The notes below the pieces were generated by a model that did no database searches, had not been told where the DNA came from, and was given only the letters and a program-made list of their open reading frames with translations. Position numbers and translations under genes: made by a program. DNA of 64,000 nt from Triatoma infestans (Eukaryota; Arthropoda; Insecta; Hemiptera; Reduviidae), in NCBI GenBank assembly GCA_011037195.1, contig JAAEAF010000646.1, positions 18,027 through 82,026 on the forward strand. Direction: 5' to 3'. Below, one piece after another: positions 55,750 through 64,000 of this stretch. Each line of letters starts with the position of its first letter. Position 1 is the first letter of the stretch.

Positions 55750-56510
55750 TTAACATAAAGTTAGAAAATAATATTACATTTTTAGACGTGTTTGATGATG
55801 GGACGGCAATTTATCGCATTCTGTGAGTAACATTACAAAATTTTTTTTTTTTTTTTCGTGTTTTATTTGTATTTTCTAGGAGCGCGTTATAAGGGGGTTC
55901 ATTATACTTGTACAGAGTTACAAACAAACTGATTATTGCAATAATCAGTTTGATAATTTATGACAAATTGTGGCGTAAATCAATTTTTTTTTTGCTGTAC
56001 GATTCGAGTTTATTTTTTATTTGCTATAAGGGATGTGTAGAATGCCTTTTGTAGTGGAAGAACGAAATGAAAAATAATAGTTTTTAAAAATAATTTAGAA
56101 TATTTTATAATGTGAATTTAACTTCAAAAAGAATGTATTTTACTGTCAGGTACTGTAAATTTGGATCATTAAACAAAGGCACAAAATCCCGTTAGGGTAA
56201 CTCTTTTGTATAAGAGAATTCCCCCGCGAGAGAGAGAGAGCAATTCCAAAGAATAGAGTCTAACATTAGCTTTCTAAGAGTAAAGAGTATATAGTCCAAA
56301 CTCAGCCTTCAAACAGGACGCTTCAGGAATCGCCCTCTTCAAATCAGTACCAGTTATAAGTTAAAACATAAGAGTTTAGCATTTAATCTAGATTAATTAA
56401 TTGATTTATACTTAATCGCTGTGATATTATAAAGCTATTTAAATTCAGTTAGAAAATATATTTATTTTAATCAGTGGTGCTTTCTTGATTATATTCTTAA
56501 TACTTCTATC
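55750..56510. other. AT-rich DNA with a short GA run, no feature recognised
   Basis: GA microsatellite at 56226-56241. No frame seen apart from LINE sequence beginning near 56480. Confidence 0.5.
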
Positions 56511-56512
56511 TA

Positions 56513-58183
56513 ATGTTATCAAAGAGAATAATGCAATGGGCAGAAGAAAATGAAATTTTCTCTGAGGAGCAGGCTGGTTTTAGACAAAACCGCAGTTGTC
56601 TTGATCATATATTTACGCTTGCTTCAATGATTGGAATCCACACTAGATTTAAAAAAAGTTATTTTATCGGCATATTCGTGAACTTTAAAAGGGCATTCGA
56701 TTCCATTGATCAGGAAAAGCTATGGAATAAGTTATACTATATGGGATTAAGTGGCAAAATAATAAGAATTTTGAGAAATTTGTATGTCAATGTGGGAATG
56801 TTTTTAAAACACAAATGCCATGCAGAAGAAATCGAGATTACTAAAGGGGTATTACAAGGCGATTGTTTAAGTCCGTTGTTATTCATTTTATTTATTAACG
56901 ATATAATCGACTATTTTGATCAGCATAACTCTAAGGGCTTAAGTATAAATAGTAGAAGGGAAGTAGCCATGTTGCTATTCGCCGATGATGTTGTGTTACT
57001 TAGCCAATCTTGGAATGATGCTGTTAGCAAGTTGAAAATACTTGAAAATTACTGTAAAAACAATTCGATTATTTTAAACCCAATAAAAACAAAAGTGATA
57101 CCATATAGTAGGGCTAATAGAACTAAACACATAAAAGGCCTTTATTGGCAAGGAGAACCCTTGAATTTCGATAAACAGTATATATACTTAGGAATCCCCT
57201 TTACTGCAAACTGCAAATTTAAACGTTCGGCACAATACTTTTTAGATAAAGCGACGCCTCAGGTTGGCAAAATCATCAGCATTTTATGTAAAAGTAAATG
57301 TAATAGCTGGGAAGCGAGGTTAAAACTGTTTGATGCGATCATTTCTGCTACACTTCTTTATGGCTCAGAATTTTGGGCCCCGCAGTATTTGCACACTGTA
57401 GAAAGAGGGCAGGTGAGATTCTTCAAACAGCTCTTTTGTTGGCCGAAAAGCACTCCCGACTACATAGTCCGATTAGAAACTGGTAGGGTTCCTTTAAGCG
57501 CGGCAATTTTTAAGAAAATGTTGTCATATTGGCTTCGGGTTCTGATGATGGAGGAAACCAGACTTCCAAAACTATGTTTTAATAGGCTTTTGGAACTGGA
57601 CAGATTAAAGAATAGAGGAGCAGAAAGGAATTGGATCAGTCAGATGCGGAGATGGTTAACTGCAATTGGGGAGCCTGAAATTGTTAATGTAACTGATATA
57701 AATATAGTTAAACAAAAGATTCCGAGCTTAATAGATAAGTGGATAAATCATTCAGATTCATTAGTCATACAAAGGGCAATAAACTCCAGTTATAGTTCAA
57801 TCTATAGACACATAAGTGGGCTAGGTGCAACAGAAAATTACCTGAGAGGCAGTAGTGCGATAGATAGGATTAGGGTGGTAAGTCAGCTAAGAGTATGTAG
57901 CGACAAATCTATAAGAATATGGTCCAAAAGAGGCGGCTACCATCATATTGATACTTTGTCTGTTTGCATAGTCTGCAACTCAGGTAAAGATGAAACTATG
58001 GAACACCTATTAATGCACTGTCCCATTTATGAACCAATTAGACAACGTTACCTATCAGAAATTATTATCAGTAAAACTAATTTAAGCGATCTTCTAATTA
58101 TACCTAATAAAAACCATCTAGATAAAATTTATTTTTTTATTTCAGAAGCATTAAAATTAAGATCATTTTGCCTTGAGGAATAG
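56513..58183 (+). CDS. LINE reverse transcriptase, 5'-truncated, 556-codon open frame
   Basis: Starts at ATG 56513 within RT block 2: NEIFSEEQAGFRQNRSCLDH. Next FVNFKRAFDSIDQEKLWNK (first catalytic Asp position reads N in VNFKRAFD), GVLQGDCLSPLLFILFIND, MLLFADDVVLLS (FADD kept), YIYLGIPFTANCKFKRSA, then a long C-terminal domain ending CIVCNSGKDETMEHLLMHC. The endonuclease and first RT blocks are absent, so it is a dead-on-arrival copy with an open frame rather than a host gene. The clade is uncertain. The truncated LINE at 39513-40651 is of the same family. Confidence 0.8.
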   Translation: MLSKRIMQWAEENEIFSEEQAGFRQNRSCLDHIFTLASMIGIHTRFKKSYFIGIFVNFKRAFDSIDQEKLWNKLYYMGLSGKIIRILRNLYVNVGMFLKHKCHAEEIEITKGVLQGDCLSPLLFILFINDIIDYFDQHNSKGLSINSRREVAMLLFADDVVLLSQSWNDAVSKLKILENYCKNNSIILNPIKTKVIPYSRANRTKHIKGLYWQGEPLNFDKQYIYLGIPFTANCKFKRSAQYFLDKATPQVGKIISILCKSKCNSWEARLKLFDAIISATLLYGSEFWAPQYLHTVERGQVRFFKQLFCWPKSTPDYIVRLETGRVPLSAAIFKKMLSYWLRVLMMEETRLPKLCFNRLLELDRLKNRGAERNWISQMRRWLTAIGEPEIVNVTDINIVKQKIPSLIDKWINHSDSLVIQRAINSSYSSIYRHISGLGATENYLRGSSAIDRIRVVSQLRVCSDKSIRIWSKRGGYHHIDTLSVCIVCNSGKDETMEHLLMHCPIYEPIRQRYLSEIIISKTNLSDLLIIPNKNHLDKIYFFISEALKLRSFCLEE

Positions 58184-58189
58184 TTTGCC

Positions 58190-58930
58190 AGTAAATAAAT
58201 AAAAGGTTTGGAAATGATTATTTAATGTAAAACAATAATAATAGCCAACAATTATATGGTAAGGATAATAATTATAAAGAAGTAATGTCATAAATATTTT
58301 CTAATTTTGTCTTATTTATTTTACTTTATTTTTTTATCAATTTTCATTAATTATTAATAATTAAATTGATAAACATTAAGGAATACTTGTTTTATTTTAA
58401 TTATGTGTCTATAGAGTAAGCAAATAAGAGTATTATCTAGTTTATAATTAAATAACTTGTACTTATACATATTATAAAGCACAGAACCCCTGTAATGTGT
58501 AACTATAGCACTAAATACAGTACTTTTATCTATCTATCTATCTATCTATCTACTTCTATCTTTATCTCAAACATTCATACAAGCCCTTTTTCTACAACAC
58601 CGCTCGTGCCACTACAAATACACATCATCACACCAATACATTACATTTTTCTTTTCTTTTTTCTTTTTCTCATACTGAAGTATCCCTCCTGGATGGGCAT
58701 TTATTAAACTACATGTTCCATCAGAGATATTCAATGTAATAAAAGATTATATTAATTTTAACATATAAATTTTAATAGTATAGGATTTTGGGGTAAATAT
58801 AGAAAAAAGAAAGAATAGGAAAATGGTAATAATATGAAAAACCAATATAGAAAACAAATTAAATAAAATGACAATGGAAATGAAATTATATAAATTAAAA
58901 AGAAGTGAAAAAAAATGTCCTAAGTAATTA
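58190..58930. other. AT-rich DNA with a TATC microsatellite (58527-58552)
   Basis: Contains the 3' UTR of the preceding LINE; nothing else recognised. Confidence 0.5.
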
Positions 58931-59115
58931 TTATAAGTCTGTATAATGGATGACCTTAGCGAATGAGCGGAATTTGGAGAAAACGATTTGGAAAAATATA
59001 TTAAGAAGATCCCTTTTAGTAGGCGGCCAGAGTCTATCTGAAGTCAATATATGTTTAATTAATTTCAATCTATATTCGTCAAGAAACCTCGGTTTGTAAC
59101 AAACCATGAAGCGGT
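58931..59115 (-). pseudogene. LINE ORF2 C-terminal scrap
   Basis: Minus-strand frame reads PRFLDEYRLKLIKHILTSD, then RLWPPTKRDLLNIFFQIV and FAKVIHYTDL before TAA at 58931-58933. The Trp-Pro-Pro run resembles the C-terminal tails of some non-LTR ORF2s. Low support. Confidence 0.35.
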
Positions 59116-59332
59116 TTCATTCGGAAAACCTATGCTTTTTGCATGAGAATGTCTGCGGGAGGCTATAAGTTAATATAAAGTAAATTTTATAATATTGTAT
59201 TAAAAGCAAAAGAGAAAGTCATGGTAGTATTTTAAAATAGATTTTTTTAATTTTTTTTTTTTTCTCACAGATGATTATTATATACTGAAGAAATTTGGTT
59301 GAAGATAGGTCAAGGAAGAAATATTCAATTAT

Positions 59333-59371
59333 GCTAACGTTTCGAGAGAGTTACCTTTCTTTACCAAGACT
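59333..59371 (-). ncRNA. Hammerhead-like motif 7
   Basis: Minus strand GTCTTGGTAAAGAAAGG, CTCTC, GAAACGTTAGC. Closely like motif 8. Confidence 0.3.
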
Positions 59372-59650
59372 TTAATATATACATAGTCGTGAATATGTGG
59401 AGAAAGAATTTTTAAACATACACATTTTTTATGTCGCAGCAACATAAAAAAAAAAAAAAATTAAAGTTACCAGTTTGATATGAAATTTTTCATTTCTGAA
59501 AATACAATATTTTCATTGATTTCTAGATAAGTGATTTAAGATAAAAAACTAGTAACTTTTGATTTTCTTGTTTTTATGTTTCTTCCATATAACCAATGGG
59601 TACGTTTCGAAATTCCTTCTCCACATCTTCATGACCACCTATATATTAAA

Positions 59651-59689
59651 GCCTTGGATAAAGACCGGAAACTCTGTCGAAACGTTGGC
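59651..59689 (+). ncRNA. Hammerhead-like motif 8
   Basis: GCC, TTGGATAAA, a GAC/GTC stem, GAAACGTT and GGC: outer GCC/GGC helix, inner stem and GAAAC core. It lies about 150 bp before a Penelope-like GIY-YIG remnant. Confidence 0.4.
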
Positions 59690-59837
59690 ATAAATGAATA
59701 TATCTGTCTTGATCGATCTTTACCAAATTTTTTGAAAATGTCGGTGGGTCCGCAATGCTAGATAAAATCTGGTGTTTTATGTTAACATATGTTTTTTTTT
59801 TTTTATAAAAAATATGCAGACATACAGAAACAACCAG

Positions 59838-60122
59838 CCTGTATGACAAAAGTGGTATATACAACTCTCTTGTCCCAATTGCACTTACGTACGCCAGACC
59901 AGAAGTTGCCTCAAAGACAGGTTTAAAGAACACGTACGCTCATGCAAATACAACAAAATTGACTCCACTTAAGCTAACCACCTTATAAAAAACAACCACG
60001 AACCATAAAATATAGAAAAAACAATGTTCCTATTACACACCAAGGCACCAAATGAACATTCTAGAAAAAATAGAAATATACAAACACAAGACCATCCAAA
60101 AAACATAAGAATGACCAAATAA
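59838..60122 (+). pseudogene. Penelope-like element, GIY-YIG endonuclease remnant
   Basis: Plus-strand frames read YDKSGIY then, after a one-base shift, SCPNCTYVRQTRSCLKDRFK and EHVRSCKYNKIDST, a stop, ANHLIKNNHEP and EKTMFLLHTKAP. GIY...C-x-x-C...YV-(G)QT...R-F-x-E-H is the GIY-YIG nuclease found at the C-terminus of Penelope-like reverse transcriptases, which nicks the target. The RT itself is not seen. Two stops and a frameshift make it non-functional. Confidence 0.72.
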
Positions 60123-60244
60123 ACTATAACTCAACACACTCTAAGGTGATTCCTCACACCTAACTACATTACAAACATACCACTAACTAGCATAAAAGAC
60201 AGAGATATGCATATATATATCATACACACATCCACACATGTATA

Positions 60245-60268
60245 AAATAAATAAATAAATAAATAAAA
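60245..60268. repeat. AAAT microsatellite
   Basis: About six AAAT units. Confidence 0.8.
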
Positions 60269-60296
60269 AGAAATATATAATGTATTGTAACGTTTT

Positions 60297-60666
60297 TCCC
60301 TCTGAACTAGCTACTGCATCTTGTTTCGTTAAGCTAATTGGGTTCGTTAAGATAAAACAGTCTAAACTTCAATAAGAAAAACACCAATTTATTGTTTAAC
60401 ATAATAAATTACAAATAAAGCACTTAATAATAATTAATACACAGTTTAAAACCAACAAAAGTTCACTTAGTTCACTTTATATTTACTATTCACAAACGCA
60501 CACTCCGTTTGTAACAAGACTCTGTAAAACTGACTCGACTTCAGCTGTTGTTCCACTGTTCTCGAACATTCTGGAAAGAGCTAGAGCGCGCCGTCAGCTC
60601 TACCTAGCGGCCACTAGGAGAACTTGAGGTACCTCCTTTCTCTCCTAGATGGCACCAGTGACTGCG

Positions 60667-60668
<2 letters not shown>
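60297..60668 (-). repeat. LTR-like repeat, copy 2
   Basis: On the minus strand it shares with 16677-17011 the blocks GTGCCATCTAGGAGA, AACAATAAATTGGTGTT and AAAACGTTACA. It is about 35 bp longer. An AT run follows (60671-60698). Confidence 0.55.
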
Positions 60669-60699
<31 letters not shown>

Positions 60700-60703
<4 letters not shown>

Positions 60704-60945
60704 AAAAATTGCATAATGGATGCATCTCTAACATGTGGAACCAAATTTTCTTCTTCTTCTGATTAAAATATAGATTATTTGCATCATATATTTTTAAAAG
60801 CTCCTAACGTGCCCTATTAAAAAATACATTAACAAATGCCACCACATCTCTCTCAACATATTCTTTGTATAATTTAAACATAAATTAATACCATTTACGA
60901 AAAACCATGATAAATAAAAACAAATACATTTGATTTCCTCTATTA
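60700..60945. other. AT-rich DNA, no feature recognised
   Basis: No frame or repeat assigned. Confidence 0.4.
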
Positions 60946-60950
60946 TTTAT

Positions 60951-62960
60951 TTTAATATCATCTCCGAGAACCCCCTAAGTGCCCGCCAATACGCTTATCA
61001 ACCAGGTAGGTCGGCTGAGGCCTCACTGGATGATCTTAACAGGCTGCTATCAAAATTCTTGGAGGATAAGGAAATTGCGTTAACCACCTTTTTGGACCTT
61101 GAGGGCGCATTTAATAATTCTCGCGCACCTCGGTCATCAACTCTCTCCATAAAAGAGGAGTACCAGCAGTGTTATGCGGCTGGATGGAGTCTGGCCTAAG
61201 TAGTCGAATTAACATCTCGTCAATAGGTCAGACCACCCTTAGGGTAAAAGTAGGGAGGGGGTGTCCACAGGGAGGGGTTTTGTCCCCTCTGATGTGGACT
61301 TTGGTCGTTGATGACCTCCTCCACCAACTATCTGCGGATGGCTTTGACTGTCTAGGCTACGCAGATGATTTGGCGATCGTGGTAAGAGGCAAATACCCTA
61401 CTACGATTGCAGAGCGGGTTCAAGCAGCTCTAAACCTGGTTAGGAACTGGTGTAGGGAGGAGGACCTGTCCATAAACCCCCACAAAGCCATAATAGTTCC
61501 TTTCACATTGCGCCACAAGTTGGAAGGCCTTAGGCCTCCATTACTTGGGCACACCCCGATTCCATTTGCGACGGAGGCAAAGTACCTTGGCGTGACTTTC
61601 GACCGAAGACTCACTTGGAATCAACACATTGACAAAATTTCTCACAGAGCCGATGCGTCATTTAATGCAGACGGCTTTGTGGGAGAAACTGGGGCTTGCG
61701 CCCAAGTTTGTCACTATGGATCTACACCAGGATCATCAGACGCATGGTTACATATGGGTCGGTAGTTTGGTGGACCAAAACGCTGCAGAAGGGGTCGTTG
61801 GAAAGGCTTTGTGGGATCCAAAGGCGAGCATGCCTGGGTTCCACGGGGGCCATGAAGACTACCCCGACTGCGGCGTTGGAAGTCCTCCTCAATCTGCCAC
61901 CATTACACATTCTCGTTCATTCTCGTTCTAGGCGAAGCCAGAATGGATACATAGGCTCCTGCAGGGGCCGCCTCCCATCACCTCTAGGCATGATCGTAAT
62001 AACCAGAGATTGATCGAGGAAATCAAGGCGGACTATCTTCTGGGGATGCCAACGGATAGGATGGTTCCTAAGTATTTCTTCGTAAGGAACTTCCATATTG
62101 TTATACCGAGCAGAGGCGAATGGGGCTGTGACCCACTCCTGTTCGGTAACTCGATCTGGTACACAGATGGATCCAAAATTCCGACTGGGGTCGGAGCTGG
62201 GGTCTACGGGGGCAGGCCTAAAGTTAAAATTAAGGCCAGCCTAGGGAAGTACGCCACGGTCTTTCAGGCTGAAGTCGTGGCGTTACAACTCTGCGCTAGG
62301 GAGATCATAAGGCAAAGGATAGTGGGTAGAAGAGTGGCCATATACTCCGACAGTCAGGCAGCCCTGAAGGCACTTTCCTCACACCAAATATTCTCAAGAC
62401 TGGTGTGGGGCTGCCTACTTGCCCTCACCGAGTTGGGTACTCGGAATAAACTGACACTCGCCGGGGTGCCGGGACATGCGGGGTTCCTGGGCAATAAGAA
62501 GGCGGATGCCCTAACGAGGGAGGGTTCGCAGGATACCTTTATAGGCCCCGAATCCTTCTGCGGCTTGTCCAGGAGTCTCATCCAAACTTCTGTCAGGGGT
62601 TGGATGGAAGATCAGCGTCTGCGTTGGTGGGAGGGAACACCAGGACAAGCTCCTCATTAAAAGACATTTGCCTAAATTTACCAGAGACCTACTGAGCCAG
62701 ACCCGAAGGGATATAAGGTTAATTGTGGGTCTACTAGCAGGACACATGCACCACCTACAACTTGCGGATAGTGCGGTACGCCGATTCTGCAAGGTAGAGG
62801 AGGAGACTCCTACGAAAATTAGGTTTCTTCAATTGGGGACGGGCAATCCCGAAGATGGAAGCTTCATGACCTAGCCGCTCTCAGCTAGGATTGATTAGGA
62901 GGGCAAGGTTGGGGGCTGTTCTGTAACTTAAGGGGATCCACAATAGACCTCGACTTGTAG
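60951..62960 (+). pseudogene. LOA-like LINE ORF2 (RT and RNase H), 5'-truncated and frameshifted
   Basis: Plus-strand frames in order: ARQYAYQPGRSAEASLDDLN; TTFLDLEGAFNN; a shift; RGCPQGGVLSPLMWTLVVDD; GYADDLAIVVRG (YADD kept); AKYLGVTFDRRLTWNQHID; a shift; WWTKTLQKGSLERLCGIQRR; then RNase H (62010-62660) with YTDGSKIPTGVGAGVYGG, FQAEVVALQLCA, IYSDSQAALKAL and GNKKADALTREGS. A CCHC ending (RRFCKVEEETPTK) and the 3' string GGTCGCAGTGGAATGAGG close it. At least four frameshifts. The clade is tentative, from GCPQGGVLSP plus RNase H. The same family left the fragment at 8116-8570. Confidence 0.82.
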
Positions 62961-63014
62961 GTCGCAGTGGAATGAGGCTCTCCCCCCTCGCTTCTATTCC
63001 ATTCTATCATCTCC

Positions 63015-64000
63015 GATTTGCCGTTGGCTGCTAACCTTCATACATATGAATTTACTTACTTATTTTCTTGTATTAATTCTGCTTGTATTTCACATTTATT
63101 TATGATTTGTACAAGCTTTAGACTGGCCATAAACTATGCATTGCCTTTCTTAAAACATTATCTATTCTTATTATAGGAGTTACTGTTCCTATCGCTCCCT
63201 CTAATAAAAATGACTTGATAAAACACTAAGCATGCATCTAACAACACTATTAAAATTTTGTTATAATGTATTCTTCAAAATATGCTATTTTCTATACACT
63301 ATTTTCTGAAGTGTAATTATAATTTATAATAATTCTATTTTCTCATATTTAAAAAAAACACACACACACACACAGATAGTAACATAACCTTATAACCGTA
63401 TAATAGAAACATTATGTTGAAGTGAATTCTCTACACGAACTTGGTGAATTTGCTCGGACGATTGTTGAAAATCCGAAACCGGTCAGGAATAAAAATCAAC
63501 ATGCACGCTACGACGTATAAAATACCAGATCTCACCAAATTTCTTGATAACATCATTCATCAACGGTCAAAAAAATAGTTTTATACAGATGACTATGCTT
63601 ATGTTTTTGAAATATCAGAGAAATTTCCAGCGTATGGATAAACTAAAGATGTGAACATTATCAAAGAAACTCTACTTGCTAATGATGTTTAAAAAAAAAA
63701 TGTATAAATTACGAAAACGGAAACATTAACACTAGATACAAGAGAATGTTAAACGAAGAATAAAAAAAAAAAAAAAAAAAAGAATGACCGAATCAGGTAA
63801 AGGAGGAAGTAATAGACGAAGAAGAAGAACTAGCAAGATGAGAAGAATAGAAAACAAACAAAAAATACAGGTTATAAGAATCCAGTTGAACTTGAGACAA
63901 AAAAAGATAATTTGAGGTTCAGACCGCTGATCTCTTGACGTGCTTAAAGCAAAAAACAGAAAAAAATACTTACGTTAAAAGCTATTTGTTTGCGCAACAA
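63015..64000. other. AT-rich DNA with a CA run; no gene recognised
   Basis: CA microsatellite at 63358-63375 and A runs. A hammerhead-like motif lies at 63452-63487. A possible LINE ORF start near 63784 is too short to call. Confidence 0.45.
63452..63487 (+). ncRNA. Hammerhead-like motif 9, partly decayed
   Basis: CTCGGACGATTG, AATCCGAAACC and GGTCAGGAATAAAAA. The following GCACGCTACGACG and ATAAAATACCAGATC blocks match those after motif 3. Confidence 0.3.

Noticed and set aside
63784..63918. Short Arg-rich plus frame ending IQVIRIQLNLRQ, like a LINE ORF start
   Set aside because: Too short (about 40 codons) and not matched by other copies in the window.
63966..64000. Possible first P450 exon with a GTAAGT donor on the minus strand
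   Set aside because: The frame needed to join exon a contains a stop just before the donor, and no anchor or PPGP-type motif is seen.
1..64000. CRISPR arrays, rRNA genes, bacterial operons
   Set aside because: No regularly spaced repeats, no rRNA-like stretch, no Shine-Dalgarno-led gene rows; the content is that of an animal genome.

Overview
The window looks like nuclear DNA of an insect. It is AT-rich, full of introns and homopolymer runs, and packed with animal-type retrotransposons and DNA transposons. It has no bacterial gene organisation, no rRNA and no CRISPR. The order of insect is not settled; a hemipteran is a guess from the style of the elements.

Only one host gene is supported: a cytochrome P450 of the CYP4 clan on the minus strand. 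Ten exons could be assembled by splice site and reading phase, from 51668 (nearest the N-terminus) down to 14069 (stop codon). All ten join in phase without a stop. They carry the I-helix AGFDTS motif, the ExxR motif (EVMR), PDHF and the haem loop FSWGPRSCPG. The first exon with the membrane anchor was not found; it lies above 51668, perhaps outside the window. Two decayed exons of a related P450 lie at 4827-4928 and 7283-7323, split by a hAT transposon.

Everything else is mobile DNA, much of it nested. At 1-2.8 kb is the 5' half of an I-clade LINE (minus strand). At 2.8-14 kb are Jockey, LOA-like and hAT fragments, an element with 31-bp inverted repeats, a piggyBac-like non-autonomous element and a SINE. 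At 14-29 kb P450 exons alternate with SINEs, LTR-like pieces, an RTE-like remnant, a mariner and copies of an unclassified 1-kb repeat. At 29.3-51.5 kb is one 22-kb P450 intron. It holds Jockey fragments, a mariner and an old I-clade LINE (about 37.7-51.3 kb). That old LINE was itself hit twice: by a 5'-truncated LINE with a 12-bp target duplication, and by a full-length 6.6-kb I-clade LINE with a duplication of about 10 bp. At 51.7-64 kb are more copies of the 1-kb repeat, a mariner with a hAT-type element inside it, a long LINE RT ORF, a Penelope-like GIY-YIG remnant, an LTR-like piece and a LOA-like LINE.

Three links between elements stand out. The commonest SINE shares its 3' tail with the 6.6-kb I-clade LINE, as expected if the LINE machinery mobilises it. 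Hammerhead-ribozyme-like motifs recur at nine places, two of them beside the Penelope-like remnant. An R1-like LINE fragment sits in the CA microsatellite carried by the 1-kb repeat. I found no new multi-gene system; the unusual content is this nesting and these element-to-element relations. All family names were assigned by eye from motifs, without database searches.
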